From Allocatelliglobosispora scoriae (GTDB lineage: Bacteria > Actinomycetota > Actinomycetes > Mycobacteriales > Micromonosporaceae), in NCBI RefSeq assembly GCF_014204945.1, contig NZ_JACHMN010000002.1, positions 2,751,001 through 2,815,000 of the forward strand: a stretch of DNA of 64,000 bases. Reading direction: 5' to 3'. Below the pieces are notes generated by a model. The model worked only from the letters and a program-made list of their open reading frames with translations. It searched no databases and was not told the origin of the DNA. This document shows positions 49,601-57,229 of this stretch, piece by piece; the first letter of the stretch is position 1; the number at the start of each line of letters is the position of its first letter. Both the position numbers and the translations under genes were made by a program.

Positions 49601-51481
49601 GTGGCGGATCACGTCTTCATCAGTTACAGCCGGGCCGACGGCGACTACGTGCGGCGGCTCGTGGAACATCTGGGCCGTCACGGCGTACCCGTCTGGGTCG
49701 ATGACAAGCTGGACTATGGCGATGAGTGGGCCGCGGTCCTGCGCGAGCAGATCGCGAGCTGCGCGGCCCTGGTCGCGGTGATGACGCCGACGGCCGAGGC
49801 CTCACCGTGGGTGGAGCGCGAGATCGCCTATGCCGAGCAGCTCGGCAAGCCGATCCGGCCGTTGCTCCTCGCCGGTCAGGGCTTCTTCCGGCTCGGCGAT
49901 CTCCAGCGGGAGAACGTCACCGGCGGCGAGCTGCCGAGCGACGCCTTCGTCGCCGGACTGCGCGCGCTCACCCGGCCGACGGGCGACCCGGTCGCGGCGA
50001 CGGCACCGGCGGTCGGCTGGCGGGCGATCGCCGACGGCTTCGCGGAGGTGTCGGCCCTCGTCGCCCGCACGCTCGGACCGCAGCGCCGACGCGCGCTCGT
50101 CACCGCTGCGGACGGCCGGACCGTCGAGGCGGTCGACGCCCGCGGCATCGTCGCACACCACGCCACCGGCGGCGGCCATCGCGGCATCGGCGCCGAACTC
50201 GCCCGCGACCTCGTCTCCATCATGGACAGACATGCCGGTGACGGCACCGCGAGCGCCGTCGTCTTCACCGCGGCGCTGCTGTCCCACGCCGCGACCGAGC
50301 TGGCCGCGGGCGCCAACCCCGCCGTGCTGGACCGGGGCATCGGCGCCCAGCTCGACCGCGTCGGTGCCGAGCTGGGCGACGGACTGCTCGCGATCGAGAC
50401 CAAGGAGCAGCTCCACGCCGTCGTCGCGACCGCTACCGGCGCCGCCGCCGTCGCGGACCTCGTGACGACCGCCTTCGACAAGGTCGGCCGGGACGGTGCG
50501 ATCGTCGCCGAGGCCGGGAGCACGCGCGGGTTCGAGCTGTCGCTCGCCGAAGGGCTGCGCCTCGACCAGGGTTACCTCTCCGCGCAGTTCGTCACCGACC
50601 CGGTTCGCGACCGCGCCGAGCTGGAGAGCCCCTGCGTGCTGCTCATCGACGGCACCGTGAGCGACGTGCGGGTGCTGCTGCCCGCGCTGGAACGGGTCAA
50701 GGAGGCGAACCGATCGATCGCCGTCATCGCCCGTGACCTCGACGGCGACGCCCTCACCACGCTCGTCGTCAACCACGTGCACCACACGCTGCGGTCGGTG
50801 GCGGTCCGGGCGCCCGGCTACGGCGACCGACAGGCCGCGATCCTCGGCGACATCGCGGTCCTGACCGGCGCGCGGGTGGTCACCCCGGCCGAGCTGACGG
50901 CGGTCACCCTCGCGGACTTCGGCAACCTCCGGCGGATCGTCGCCACCGCCGAGCACACCACCCTCGTCGACACGATGGGCGATCCGCAGGTGATCGGAGC
51001 GCGGGTCCACGCGATGCGCGCGGAGATCGAGCGTGCCGGGAGCGCCTACGACGCGGAGATGCTGCAGCGCCGGTTCGCCGCGATCGCGGGCGGCGTGGCG
51101 TGCCTGCGCTTCGGTGGACGGACGGCGGCCGAGACGGAGGCCGTCGTCGACTCGCTGAATCGCACGCTGCTCGTCGCGAGCTCCGCCGCGACCGACGGGG
51201 TCCTGCCGGGCGGCCTGCTCTGGCTCGCCCGGCGCCCGGCACCGCCGTTCCTCGCGGCCGCGCTGCGAGCGCCCTTCGACCAGGTGGTGCGCAACGCCGG
51301 CCACGACCCGGCCCGCGCACTGCGCGCGCTCGAAAAAGCAGGACCCCGTGTCGTGTACGACGTGAGCACCGACCATCAGACCGACGCTCTGAGCAGCGGA
51401 ATCGTCGACTCGGCCCGGACGATCCGGACGATCCTGGCCGGGGCGAAGGCGACCGTGAGCCGCTTCCTCGCCCTGGCCTGA
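49601..51481 (+). CDS. TIR domain fused to GroEL-like (Cpn60) chaperonin
   Basis: 626 residues. Residues 1-125 are a bacterial TIR domain (DHVFISYSRADGDYVRRLVE, WVDDKLDYGDEW as BB loop, SPWVEREI with E74 at the NADase glutamate position). Residues about 140-626 follow GroEL collinearly: LVARTLGP; AGDGTASAVVFTAALLSHA with D214 (GroEL D87); apical YLSAQFVTDPVRDRAELESP; RAPGYGDRQAAILGDIAVLTG; AGGVACLRFGGRTAAETEAV with D517 (GroEL D398). The first ~20 GroEL residues are replaced by TIR; there is no GGM tail and no GroES gene nearby. GTG start, no Shine-Dalgarno, TAGTCT seven bases upstream: probably leaderless. A TIR effector or sensor on a chaperonin scaffold is inferred. Confidence 0.9.
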   Translation: MADHVFISYSRADGDYVRRLVEHLGRHGVPVWVDDKLDYGDEWAAVLREQIASCAALVAVMTPTAEASPWVEREIAYAEQLGKPIRPLLLAGQGFFRLGDLQRENVTGGELPSDAFVAGLRALTRPTGDPVAATAPAVGWRAIADGFAEVSALVARTLGPQRRRALVTAADGRTVEAVDARGIVAHHATGGGHRGIGAELARDLVSIMDRHAGDGTASAVVFTAALLSHAATELAAGANPAVLDRGIGAQLDRVGAELGDGLLAIETKEQLHAVVATATGAAAVADLVTTAFDKVGRDGAIVAEAGSTRGFELSLAEGLRLDQGYLSAQFVTDPVRDRAELESPCVLLIDGTVSDVRVLLPALERVKEANRSIAVIARDLDGDALTTLVVNHVHHTLRSVAVRAPGYGDRQAAILGDIAVLTGARVVTPAELTAVTLADFGNLRRIVATAEHTTLVDTMGDPQVIGARVHAMRAEIERAGSAYDAEMLQRRFAAIAGGVACLRFGGRTAAETEAVVDSLNRTLLVASSAATDGVLPGGLLWLARRPAPPFLAAALRAPFDQVVRNAGHDPARALRALEKAGPRVVYDVSTDHQTDALSSGIVDSARTIRTILAGAKATVSRFLALA

Positions 51482-51527
51482 ACGGCGCGGCTCCGGCGCG
51501 AGGAGCCCCGCCGGGGCGCCAGAAATA

Positions 51528-51573
51528 CTGCGGGCGGACTCTCGAGTCGTGAAACCCGAGGGCCCGCCCGCAG
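51528..51573. terminator. Hairpin between TIR-Cpn60 and the convergent hydrolase gene
   Basis: 10-bp perfect arms CTGCGGGCGG/CCGCCCGCAG, 46 bases after the TIR-Cpn60 stop, followed by a CT-rich tail. Confidence 0.7.
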
Positions 51574-51606
51574 CCTCTCCTTCTTACCGAGCCGAGCTGA
51601 CTCGCA

Positions 51607-53661
51607 TCACCAGGCGGAGGGTGCCGGGGGCACCACGACCGGCGGGCGGTCGTCACAGGTGATGGTGTTCGGCAGCTGCCACGATCCGAACCAGGGTCCG
51701 GTCGTGCCGCCGCCGTCGTTGCCGCTGCCCGAGAGCGAGAACTCCGAGCCCGACGGCGTGAAGTGGAACGAACCGCAGTTGTTGATGCCGACGGCACCCA
51801 CGTTGCGGGCGTCGACGTTCTCGAAGGTCGCCGAACCCGCCACGCGACCGCTGACGACCGAGGTGCCCGTACCGTCGACCTTGATGTCCTTGAAGTGGAC
51901 GTTCGTGATCGTGTAGAGGTCCTTCACCGGCCAGTCGCTGACGAACATGATCGCGTTGTAGGTGTTGTCGAGGAAGTTGTCCCCGACGACCTGGATGTCC
52001 GCGTCGATGCTCTTGTCCAGCGCGAAGAACCAGATCGCGCCGAGACCGATGTTCCAGTTGAGCTCGAAGGTGCCCGCCCGGACCGTGGTGTTGTTGGTGA
52101 TCCACAGGTGTCCGGTGAACGCCACCGCGCCGAAGCGGGAGCCGACCTGGATCGCGCTGCCCTCACGGATCGGGTCCGCGATCAGGTTGTTGGAGACGGT
52201 GTTGTCCGCGCCGCCGTAGATGGCGATGCCGTTCGCGAGGACCGGCGTCTGCACGGTGTTGTGGTCGAACGTGTTGTTGGCGTTGGCGGTCGTCTCCGAC
52301 CACATCGCCAGCGCGTCGTCGCCCGAGTTGCGGATGAAGTTGTTCTTGACCAGCGAGTCCGTCACGCCGATGTGGAAGTTCAGACCATCGGCGATCTGGT
52401 CGACGATCACGTTGTTGGTGACCTTGACGTTCGACATCGGACCGTCGAACCAGAGGCCGACCTTGGTGTGGCGGATGTAGAGGCCGTCGATCGTCGAGTT
52501 GCTCATCGCGCCACCGATGCCGTTGACCTGGTCGGTGTCGATGCGGTCGCGGACGTCACCCTCGATGGCGAAGCCGGAGAGGTGGACGTTGGTGCTGCCG
52601 CCGACCGACGAGTCCTTGCCATAGAAACCGACGCCCGTGTGGACCGAGCCATCGGGGGCGGGGGTGCTCAGCGCGACCTCTTTGCCCTTGATGATGGTCC
52701 ACCAGCTGCCGGCGCCCTTGATCGTCACGTTGTCGACGATGATGTGGCGGTTGACCTGGTAGGTGCCCGGCGGGACGTAGACGTCGAGGTGGAAGCGCTT
52801 CGCGAAGGCGATCGCCTTGTCGAACGCGTCGGCCGAGTCCTTCTTGCCGAACGGGTCGGCACCGAAGAGCAGCACGTTGGACGCGATGAGGTCCACGTAG
52901 GGCAGGCCGACGAGCTCGGAGTCGAGCAGGTCGATGACGGTCCACGCCGCGTTGCTGCCGGCCGGGACCGTGAGCCGGACCTTGTCGCCCGCCTTGTACT
53001 TCTTGTTGAGCAGCAGGCGCTGCTCGTCGTAGAAGTGGTTGGGGCGGAACGGGGTGGTGATGACGGGCGCCGGCGTCGTGTACGCCGGCACGCAACCGCA
53101 CTCCGTGATCCACCAGTCGGGGTGCAGCAGACCGGCGTTGGGGTCGTTGGAGAACGGGTACTGGTTGTAGAGCCACGCGTACTGCGAGGTGAGCGTCATG
53201 GTCTTGCGCGAACCGCCGTTGACGGTGACGTCGAGCGGAGCGGTGATGCCGCCGCCTTTGGGCGCGTCCGGAATGCTGTAGCGCACGTTGATCGCGTTTG
53301 CGGCGCTCGGCAACGTGAACTCGACATACTGTCCCGGCGTGAGCTTGACCGCCGTCCGGCCGGATGCCTCCGCCGGAAGCGTGTAGGCGGCGCGGCTCGG
53401 ACCGATGATGGTGCCGTTGTGCGTGGCGTTCTCCGCCTCCTGCTCCAGGAAGTTCACGCTGGCGCCCCGGCCGGCGACGAGCGCCGGGTCGAGAGCGGCC
53501 CGCGTGACGACGGGAGCCGGTGCGGCGGCGAAGGCTGTGCCCGCGCCGGTCAGCACACTGAGTGTTACTGCGGCCGCTGTCGCCGAGGCGACCCCCGCCG
53601 CGGCCCAGCGAGAGGACCCGAGGGACCACCTCGCTGTAGATCCGATGATGTTCCGTGACAT
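51607..53661 (-). CDS. Secreted beta-helix polysaccharide hydrolase (mycodextranase/GH87-like)
   Basis: 684 residues. Signal peptide ending AFAAA near residue 46; a CBM35/CBM6-like module at about 65-250 (NFLEQEAENATHNGTIIG, LTPGQYVEFTLPSA, WTVIDLLDSELV); then a right-handed parallel beta-helix (about 260-620) with many GxNxxxxN turns such as NNVIVDQIADGLNFHIGVTD, NNFIRNSGDDALAMWSE and DNTVSNNLIADPIREGSAIQ. This architecture matches glycosyl-hydrolase-28-related and mycodextranase/alpha-1,3-glucanase (GH87) proteins. The exact polysaccharide is uncertain. Located beside other secreted hydrolases. Confidence 0.72.
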   Translation of the reverse strand: MSRNIIGSTARWSLGSSRWAAAGVASATAAAVTLSVLTGAGTAFAAAPAPVVTRAALDPALVAGRGASVNFLEQEAENATHNGTIIGPSRAAYTLPAEASGRTAVKLTPGQYVEFTLPSAANAINVRYSIPDAPKGGGITAPLDVTVNGGSRKTMTLTSQYAWLYNQYPFSNDPNAGLLHPDWWITECGCVPAYTTPAPVITTPFRPNHFYDEQRLLLNKKYKAGDKVRLTVPAGSNAAWTVIDLLDSELVGLPYVDLIASNVLLFGADPFGKKDSADAFDKAIAFAKRFHLDVYVPPGTYQVNRHIIVDNVTIKGAGSWWTIIKGKEVALSTPAPDGSVHTGVGFYGKDSSVGGSTNVHLSGFAIEGDVRDRIDTDQVNGIGGAMSNSTIDGLYIRHTKVGLWFDGPMSNVKVTNNVIVDQIADGLNFHIGVTDSLVKNNFIRNSGDDALAMWSETTANANNTFDHNTVQTPVLANGIAIYGGADNTVSNNLIADPIREGSAIQVGSRFGAVAFTGHLWITNNTTVRAGTFELNWNIGLGAIWFFALDKSIDADIQVVGDNFLDNTYNAIMFVSDWPVKDLYTITNVHFKDIKVDGTGTSVVSGRVAGSATFENVDARNVGAVGINNCGSFHFTPSGSEFSLSGSGNDGGGTTGPWFGSWQLPNTITCDDRPPVVVPPAPSAW

Positions 53662-53859
53662 CGAATGACTCGATTCTCTCGGGGTGGTGAACGCCTGCCG
53701 ACGCTCGAGGCGAGAACGTCCTCCGTCGTGGGGTGCACGGTCGTCATGCCTCGTTTACGGGTACGAAACAGTACGCGACTGGTCGTCATGTTATTGCGAA
53801 GTTCTGTAGTTATTCAAGCGCAAGTTTGTCCAAAAATTTTGAGCGCAATGTTGGCATTT

Positions 53860-53878
53860 GAAGCGGGACAGGCGCTTC
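53860..53878. promoter_or_regulatory. Inverted repeat upstream of beta-helix hydrolase and eda
   Basis: GAAGCG (53860-53865) and CGCTTC (53873-53878) in the divergent promoter region; resembles LacI/GntR-type carbohydrate operators. Confidence 0.3.
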
Positions 53879-53918
53879 CCACCTCGGGCTTCACCGTTGC
53901 GCCGTTCCTTTGAGCGGA

Positions 53919-53941
53919 CTATCGTTCCGTGTGATGGAACG
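53919..53941. promoter_or_regulatory. Candidate IclR-type operator overlapping the eda start
   Basis: Perfect 8-bp arms ATCGTTCC and GGAACGAT around GTGTGAT. The palindrome covers the TATCGT -10 box and the ATG of the KDPG aldolase gene, so a bound repressor would block both transcription and start recognition. The IclR gene at 55607 is the obvious partner. Confidence 0.55.
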
Positions 53942-54506
53942 ATTGACAGAAATCCTCGCCCAGGCTCGTGTCGTCCCGGTGATCCGACGCTCCACCCCGG
54001 ACACCGCCGAGCCCGCTGCACGCACGCTGCTCGACGCGGGCCTGCCGGTCATCGAGCTGACCGCCAACACGCCCGACTGGGCGGAGACGCTGCTGCGCCT
54101 GCACGCCGACTATCCGCACGCCGTCATCGGCCTCGGCACCGTGACCTCGACCGGCATCGCCCAGGAAGCGCTCCACGCCGGGGCCCACTTCCTGGTCAGC
54201 CCCTGGCCGGTGCCGCAGGTCCGCGGCTTCGCCGATGAGCACGGCCTTCCCCTCTGCGAGGGCGGCTTCACACCCGGCGAGATCGCCTCGGCGGCATCGC
54301 GCGGCATCGCCAAGCTCTTCCCGGCGAGCACCGTCGGGCCCGCCTACCTCAAGTCGCTGATCGCCGTGCTCCCGAGCGGCAGCGCGGTGATGCCGACCGG
54401 CGGGATCACCCTCGACAGCGTGCCCGCCTGGCTCGCCGCAGGTGCGATCGCCGTCGGCGTCGGCAGCGACCTCGACCGGCTGCCGGAGGTGTGGCGTGCG
54501 CTATGA
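53934..54506 (+). CDS. eda: 2-keto-3-deoxy-6-phosphogluconate aldolase
   Basis: 190 residues. Cleaves KDPG to pyruvate and glyceraldehyde-3-phosphate. VVPVIRRSTPDTAEPAARTL, LPVIELTANTPDWAETLLRL (Glu at the active site), VIGLGTVTSTGIAQEALHAG and the Schiff-base lysine in RGIAKLFPASTVGP are the class I KDPG/KHG aldolase motifs. No Shine-Dalgarno; a TATCGT -10 ends seven bases before the ATG, implying a leaderless mRNA. Overlaps the kinase gene by 11 bases. Final steps of pectin-derived uronate breakdown. Confidence 0.93.
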   Translation: MERLTEILAQARVVPVIRRSTPDTAEPAARTLLDAGLPVIELTANTPDWAETLLRLHADYPHAVIGLGTVTSTGIAQEALHAGAHFLVSPWPVPQVRGFADEHGLPLCEGGFTPGEIASAASRGIAKLFPASTVGPAYLKSLIAVLPSGSAVMPTGGITLDSVPAWLAAGAIAVGVGSDLDRLPEVWRAL

Positions 54507-55437
54507 CGTCGTCGTGATCGGCGAGCCGCTGATCGAGTTCGTCGCGGACGAGCCGTTGAGCGCGGCCACCGCCTTCACCCTCGGGTTCGCCGGGGACGCG
54601 CTCAACGCCGCGGTCGCGGCGGCCGCTGCCGGGGCCCGCACGGCACTCCTCACCCGCCTCGGCTCCGATGAGCTGTCGGACCGGCTGGTGGCGTACCTGT
54701 CGGTTCACGGCGTCTCCACCGACCTGGTGCTGCGCGAGTCCGGCCAGTCCGGTGCCTACGTGCTCGGCGCCGATCCCGACGGGACGAGGGCCTTCGCCTA
54801 CCTGCGCGCGGGGAGTGCCGCGACCCGGCTGACACCGGCGGATGTGGATGCTGCCGGGCTCGGCGACACCCGAGCGGTCCTCTTCAGCGGGATCACCGCC
54901 GCGCTCTCCGAGTCGTGCCTGCTCGCCGTCCGCCGGGCGGCCCGGGTCGTCCGCGAATCGGGCGGGCACGTCGTCTACGACCCCAACTTCCGGGCCCGGC
55001 TCACCACGGCCGAGGCCGCGAGCGCCGCGTTCACGCAGCTCGCACCCGACCTCACGGTGGCACTGCCGTCGGCACCGAGCGACACCGCCGCGCTCTTCGG
55101 CTGCACGAGCGCCGTCGAGGCGGCACGGGCGGTGCACGAGCGCGGCACACCGATCGCCGTCGTCACCCAGGGCCATCGCGGCGTCGCCGTCTCCGAGCGC
55201 GGCCACCTCACCGAGCTGCCCGTCGTACCGGCCCCGCACATAGTGGACGCGACCGGCGCCGGTGACAGCTTCGCCGGGACGCTCACCGCCCGACTGGCAC
55301 TCGGTGACGACCTGCTCGGGGCGGTGCGGCTCGGCACGGCGGCCGCGTCGCTGGCCCTCGGCGGCCGCGGCGGTACGGGCCACGTCGCGTCGCTCGCCGA
55401 GTCCCGAGCCCACCTCTCCGGCCATGCCACGGTCTGA
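54496..55437 (+). CDS. kdgK: 2-keto-3-deoxygluconate kinase (PfkB family)
   Basis: 313 residues. Phosphorylates KDG to KDPG, the substrate of the upstream aldolase. PfkB motifs: FTLGFAGDALNAAVAAAAAG and, at the C terminus, VDATGAGDSFAGTLTARLAL with the catalytic Asp. AYLRAGSAATRLTP and HVVYDPNFRARLTT fit the KdgK branch. GTG start preceded by GGAGG and overlapping the eda stop. A family B palindrome follows 23 bases after the stop. Confidence 0.92.
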   Translation: MRYDVVVIGEPLIEFVADEPLSAATAFTLGFAGDALNAAVAAAAAGARTALLTRLGSDELSDRLVAYLSVHGVSTDLVLRESGQSGAYVLGADPDGTRAFAYLRAGSAATRLTPADVDAAGLGDTRAVLFSGITAALSESCLLAVRRAARVVRESGGHVVYDPNFRARLTTAEAASAAFTQLAPDLTVALPSAPSDTAALFGCTSAVEAARAVHERGTPIAVVTQGHRGVAVSERGHLTELPVVPAPHIVDATGAGDSFAGTLTARLALGDDLLGAVRLGTAAASLALGGRGGTGHVASLAESRAHLSGHATV

Positions 55438-55460
55438 GAGCGTCCGCACCAGCGCTGCCG

Positions 55461-55530
55461 GTGTCACGTTTTGCAGCAAAGCGTGGCCTCGCGCGGCGAA
55501 ATGGCCACGCTTTGCTGCAAAACGTGACAC
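55461..55530. repeat. Palindromic repeat family B, copy 5
   Basis: Perfect 28-bp arms (55461-55488, 55503-55530), core GTTTTGCAGCAAAGCGTGGC, 14-base loop; between the convergent kdgK and IclR genes. Confidence 0.93.
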
Positions 55531-55531
55531 G

Positions 55532-55576
55532 CCGCGGACCGCGGGCCGTGACACACCGCGGACCGCGGGCCGTGAC
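55532..55576. repeat. Short tandem duplication
   Basis: CCGCGGACCGCGGGCCGTGA occurs twice with a 24-bp period (55532 and 55556) directly after the family B palindrome; each contains CCGCGG. Confidence 0.6.
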
Positions 55577-55606
55577 GGGCCGCAGGGCGCGCTCAGCTGC
55601 CGGAGG

Positions 55607-56365
55607 TCAGGCGTGGCCGCCCAGCGCCGCAGAGATCTCGACCGCTGCCGCGACCGCCTGCGCGCCCACACCGGGGATCGCCTCCGGACCGAGCTCCAGC
55701 GCCAGCGCCGAGACGCTCACCGCGCCGACGACCTCGCCCTGTCCCCCGGTCACCACGGCCGCGACGCAGCGCAGGCCGGGCTCGTTCTCCTCGTCGTCGA
55801 CGGCGTAGCCGCGTTCCCGCACCTCGGCGAGCACCCGCAGCAGCGCGCCGAGATCGGTGATCGTCCGGGACGCGAGGCGGGGCAGGCCGGTCCGGGCGCA
55901 GATGGCACGCACCTGCTCCTCCGGCAGCGCGGCGAGGATCGCCTTGCCGATCGCGGTGGAGTGCAGGTGCAGGCTCTGCCCGACCCGGGACCGCATCTCG
56001 TAGGGCCGGTCGGCGGCGAGCTTGTCGGCGTAGACGACCTCGTCGCCCGAGCGCAACCCCAGGTGGACGGTGAAACCGGTGCGGTCCCGCAGCGCCGTGA
56101 GCGCCGGGCGGGCGGCCTTGGCCGGGTCGAGCCGTCCCATCACCCGGCCCGCCAGCGCCAGCACCCGGGGACCGGGCAGATAGCCGCCCTCGCCGTCGGT
56201 CGTGGCATAGCCTCGCGCCACCAGCGACTGCAGAATGCGGTGCACGGTCGACTTCGGCAGCCCGGTCGCCGCCGTGATCTCGGCGAGCCGCTCGTGGTCC
56301 GCGAGTCCGTCCAGCACCGAGAGCACCTTGTCGACAGCGCCGTCCGAGCCGCCACTGGAGTTCAT
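55607..56365 (-). CDS. IclR family transcriptional regulator
   Basis: 252 residues. N-terminal winged helix (KVLSVLDGLADHERLAEITA, TGLPKSTVHRILQSLVARG) and C-terminal IclR effector domain (VHLGLRSGDEVVYADKLAAD, LHLHSTAIGKAILAALPEEQ). KdgR-type IclR regulators respond to KDG; the adjacent eda-kdgK operon, with a matching palindrome over its start, makes that role likely. Only 29 bp separate its start from the divergent PmoA-like gene, so their promoters must overlap coding sequence. Confidence 0.92.
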   Translation of the reverse strand: MNSSGGSDGAVDKVLSVLDGLADHERLAEITAATGLPKSTVHRILQSLVARGYATTDGEGGYLPGPRVLALAGRVMGRLDPAKAARPALTALRDRTGFTVHLGLRSGDEVVYADKLAADRPYEMRSRVGQSLHLHSTAIGKAILAALPEEQVRAICARTGLPRLASRTITDLGALLRVLAEVRERGYAVDDEENEPGLRCVAAVVTGGQGEVVGAVSVSALALELGPEAIPGVGAQAVAAAVEISAALGGHA

Positions 56366-56394
56366 GCGGCCGAGCCTAGCCCCGGGAGCAACTC

Positions 56395-57159
56395 ATGAAT
56401 CTGAAGGTGGGCGGCGTGACCGTCGCCGACTACGTGATCGAGCCCGACCTCGACGCCACGCTGTCGCCGAGGCCCTATCTGCATCCGGTGCGGACGCTGA
56501 GCGGGGTCGTCGTGACGGACACGCTGCCCGAGGACCATCTGTGGCACCTGGGGCTGTCGCTCGCGATGCAGGACGTCAACGGCAACAACCTCTGGGGCGG
56601 CAGGACCTATGTCCGCGGTCAGGGCTATACGTGGCTCGACGACCACGGCCGGATCACGCATGAGGGATTCGACTCCGTCGCCGACGACCGGCTGGTGCAG
56701 CGGTTGGCGTGGCGCGGTCACGACGGCGGGGTGCTGCTGCACGAGCGGCGCGAGCTGGTCGCGACCCTGGTGGGCGAGAGCGCCTGGCGGCTCGACCTGA
56801 GCTGGGACCTGGCGGCGTCCGAGCGGGTCACCCTGGGCAGCCCCGCCACGAACGGCCGTCCCGACGGCGCCGGCTACGGCGGCTGCTTCCTGCGCTTCGC
56901 GCCCATCCGGGGGGTACGCGTGACCGCCGGCGAGCTCGTCGGCGAGGAGGAGGTCAACGGCTGCGCCGAGGATGCCGTGGAGTGGGCCGCCCCCGACTAC
57001 ACGGTGACGATGACGGGTGCCGAGCGCTGGTTCGTGCGTACCGGCATCTACCCCGGCGTCTGCGCAGCCTGGGCCTTCGAGCAGGTCCGGGTGATCGAGC
57101 CCGGCACCAGTTGGAGCGGTTCCTTCACCGCGACATTCGAGGACGTGGCCCCCGCGTGA
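56395..57159 (+). CDS. PmoA-like family protein
   Basis: 254 residues of the PmoA-related conserved family often found beside sugar dehydrogenases. HPVRTLSGVVVTDTLPEDHL, WHLGLSLAMQDVNGNNLWGG and PATNGRPDGAGYGGCFLRF are the signature blocks. Despite the family name it is unrelated in role to methane monooxygenase; function is unknown, and linkage to uronate and Gfo/Idh genes suggests a carbohydrate role. GGGAG precedes the ATG. A perfect palindrome (family C) starts nine bases after the stop. Confidence 0.82.
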   Translation: MNLKVGGVTVADYVIEPDLDATLSPRPYLHPVRTLSGVVVTDTLPEDHLWHLGLSLAMQDVNGNNLWGGRTYVRGQGYTWLDDHGRITHEGFDSVADDRLVQRLAWRGHDGGVLLHERRELVATLVGESAWRLDLSWDLAASERVTLGSPATNGRPDGAGYGGCFLRFAPIRGVRVTAGELVGEEEVNGCAEDAVEWAAPDYTVTMTGAERWFVRTGIYPGVCAAWAFEQVRVIEPGTSWSGSFTATFEDVAPA

Positions 57160-57168
57160 CCGCACCAG

Positions 57169-57209
57169 CCAAGATCGCCGCAACTCTTCAAGAGTTGCGG
57201 CGATCTTGG
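57169..57209. repeat. Palindromic repeat family C, complete compact copy
   Basis: A 41-bp perfect odd palindrome: CCAAGATCGCCGC, AACTCTTCAAGAGTT, GCGGCGATCTTGG. Located between the convergent PmoA-like and pectate lyase genes, where it can act as bidirectional terminator. Confidence 0.92.
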
Positions 57210-57229
57210 GGCTAGCAGGTGGTTGCCGG

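Noticed and set aside
55532-55576. Possible direct-repeat attachment site
   Set aside because: A 24-bp tandem GC-rich duplication beside a palindrome, with no integrase or tRNA gene nearby.
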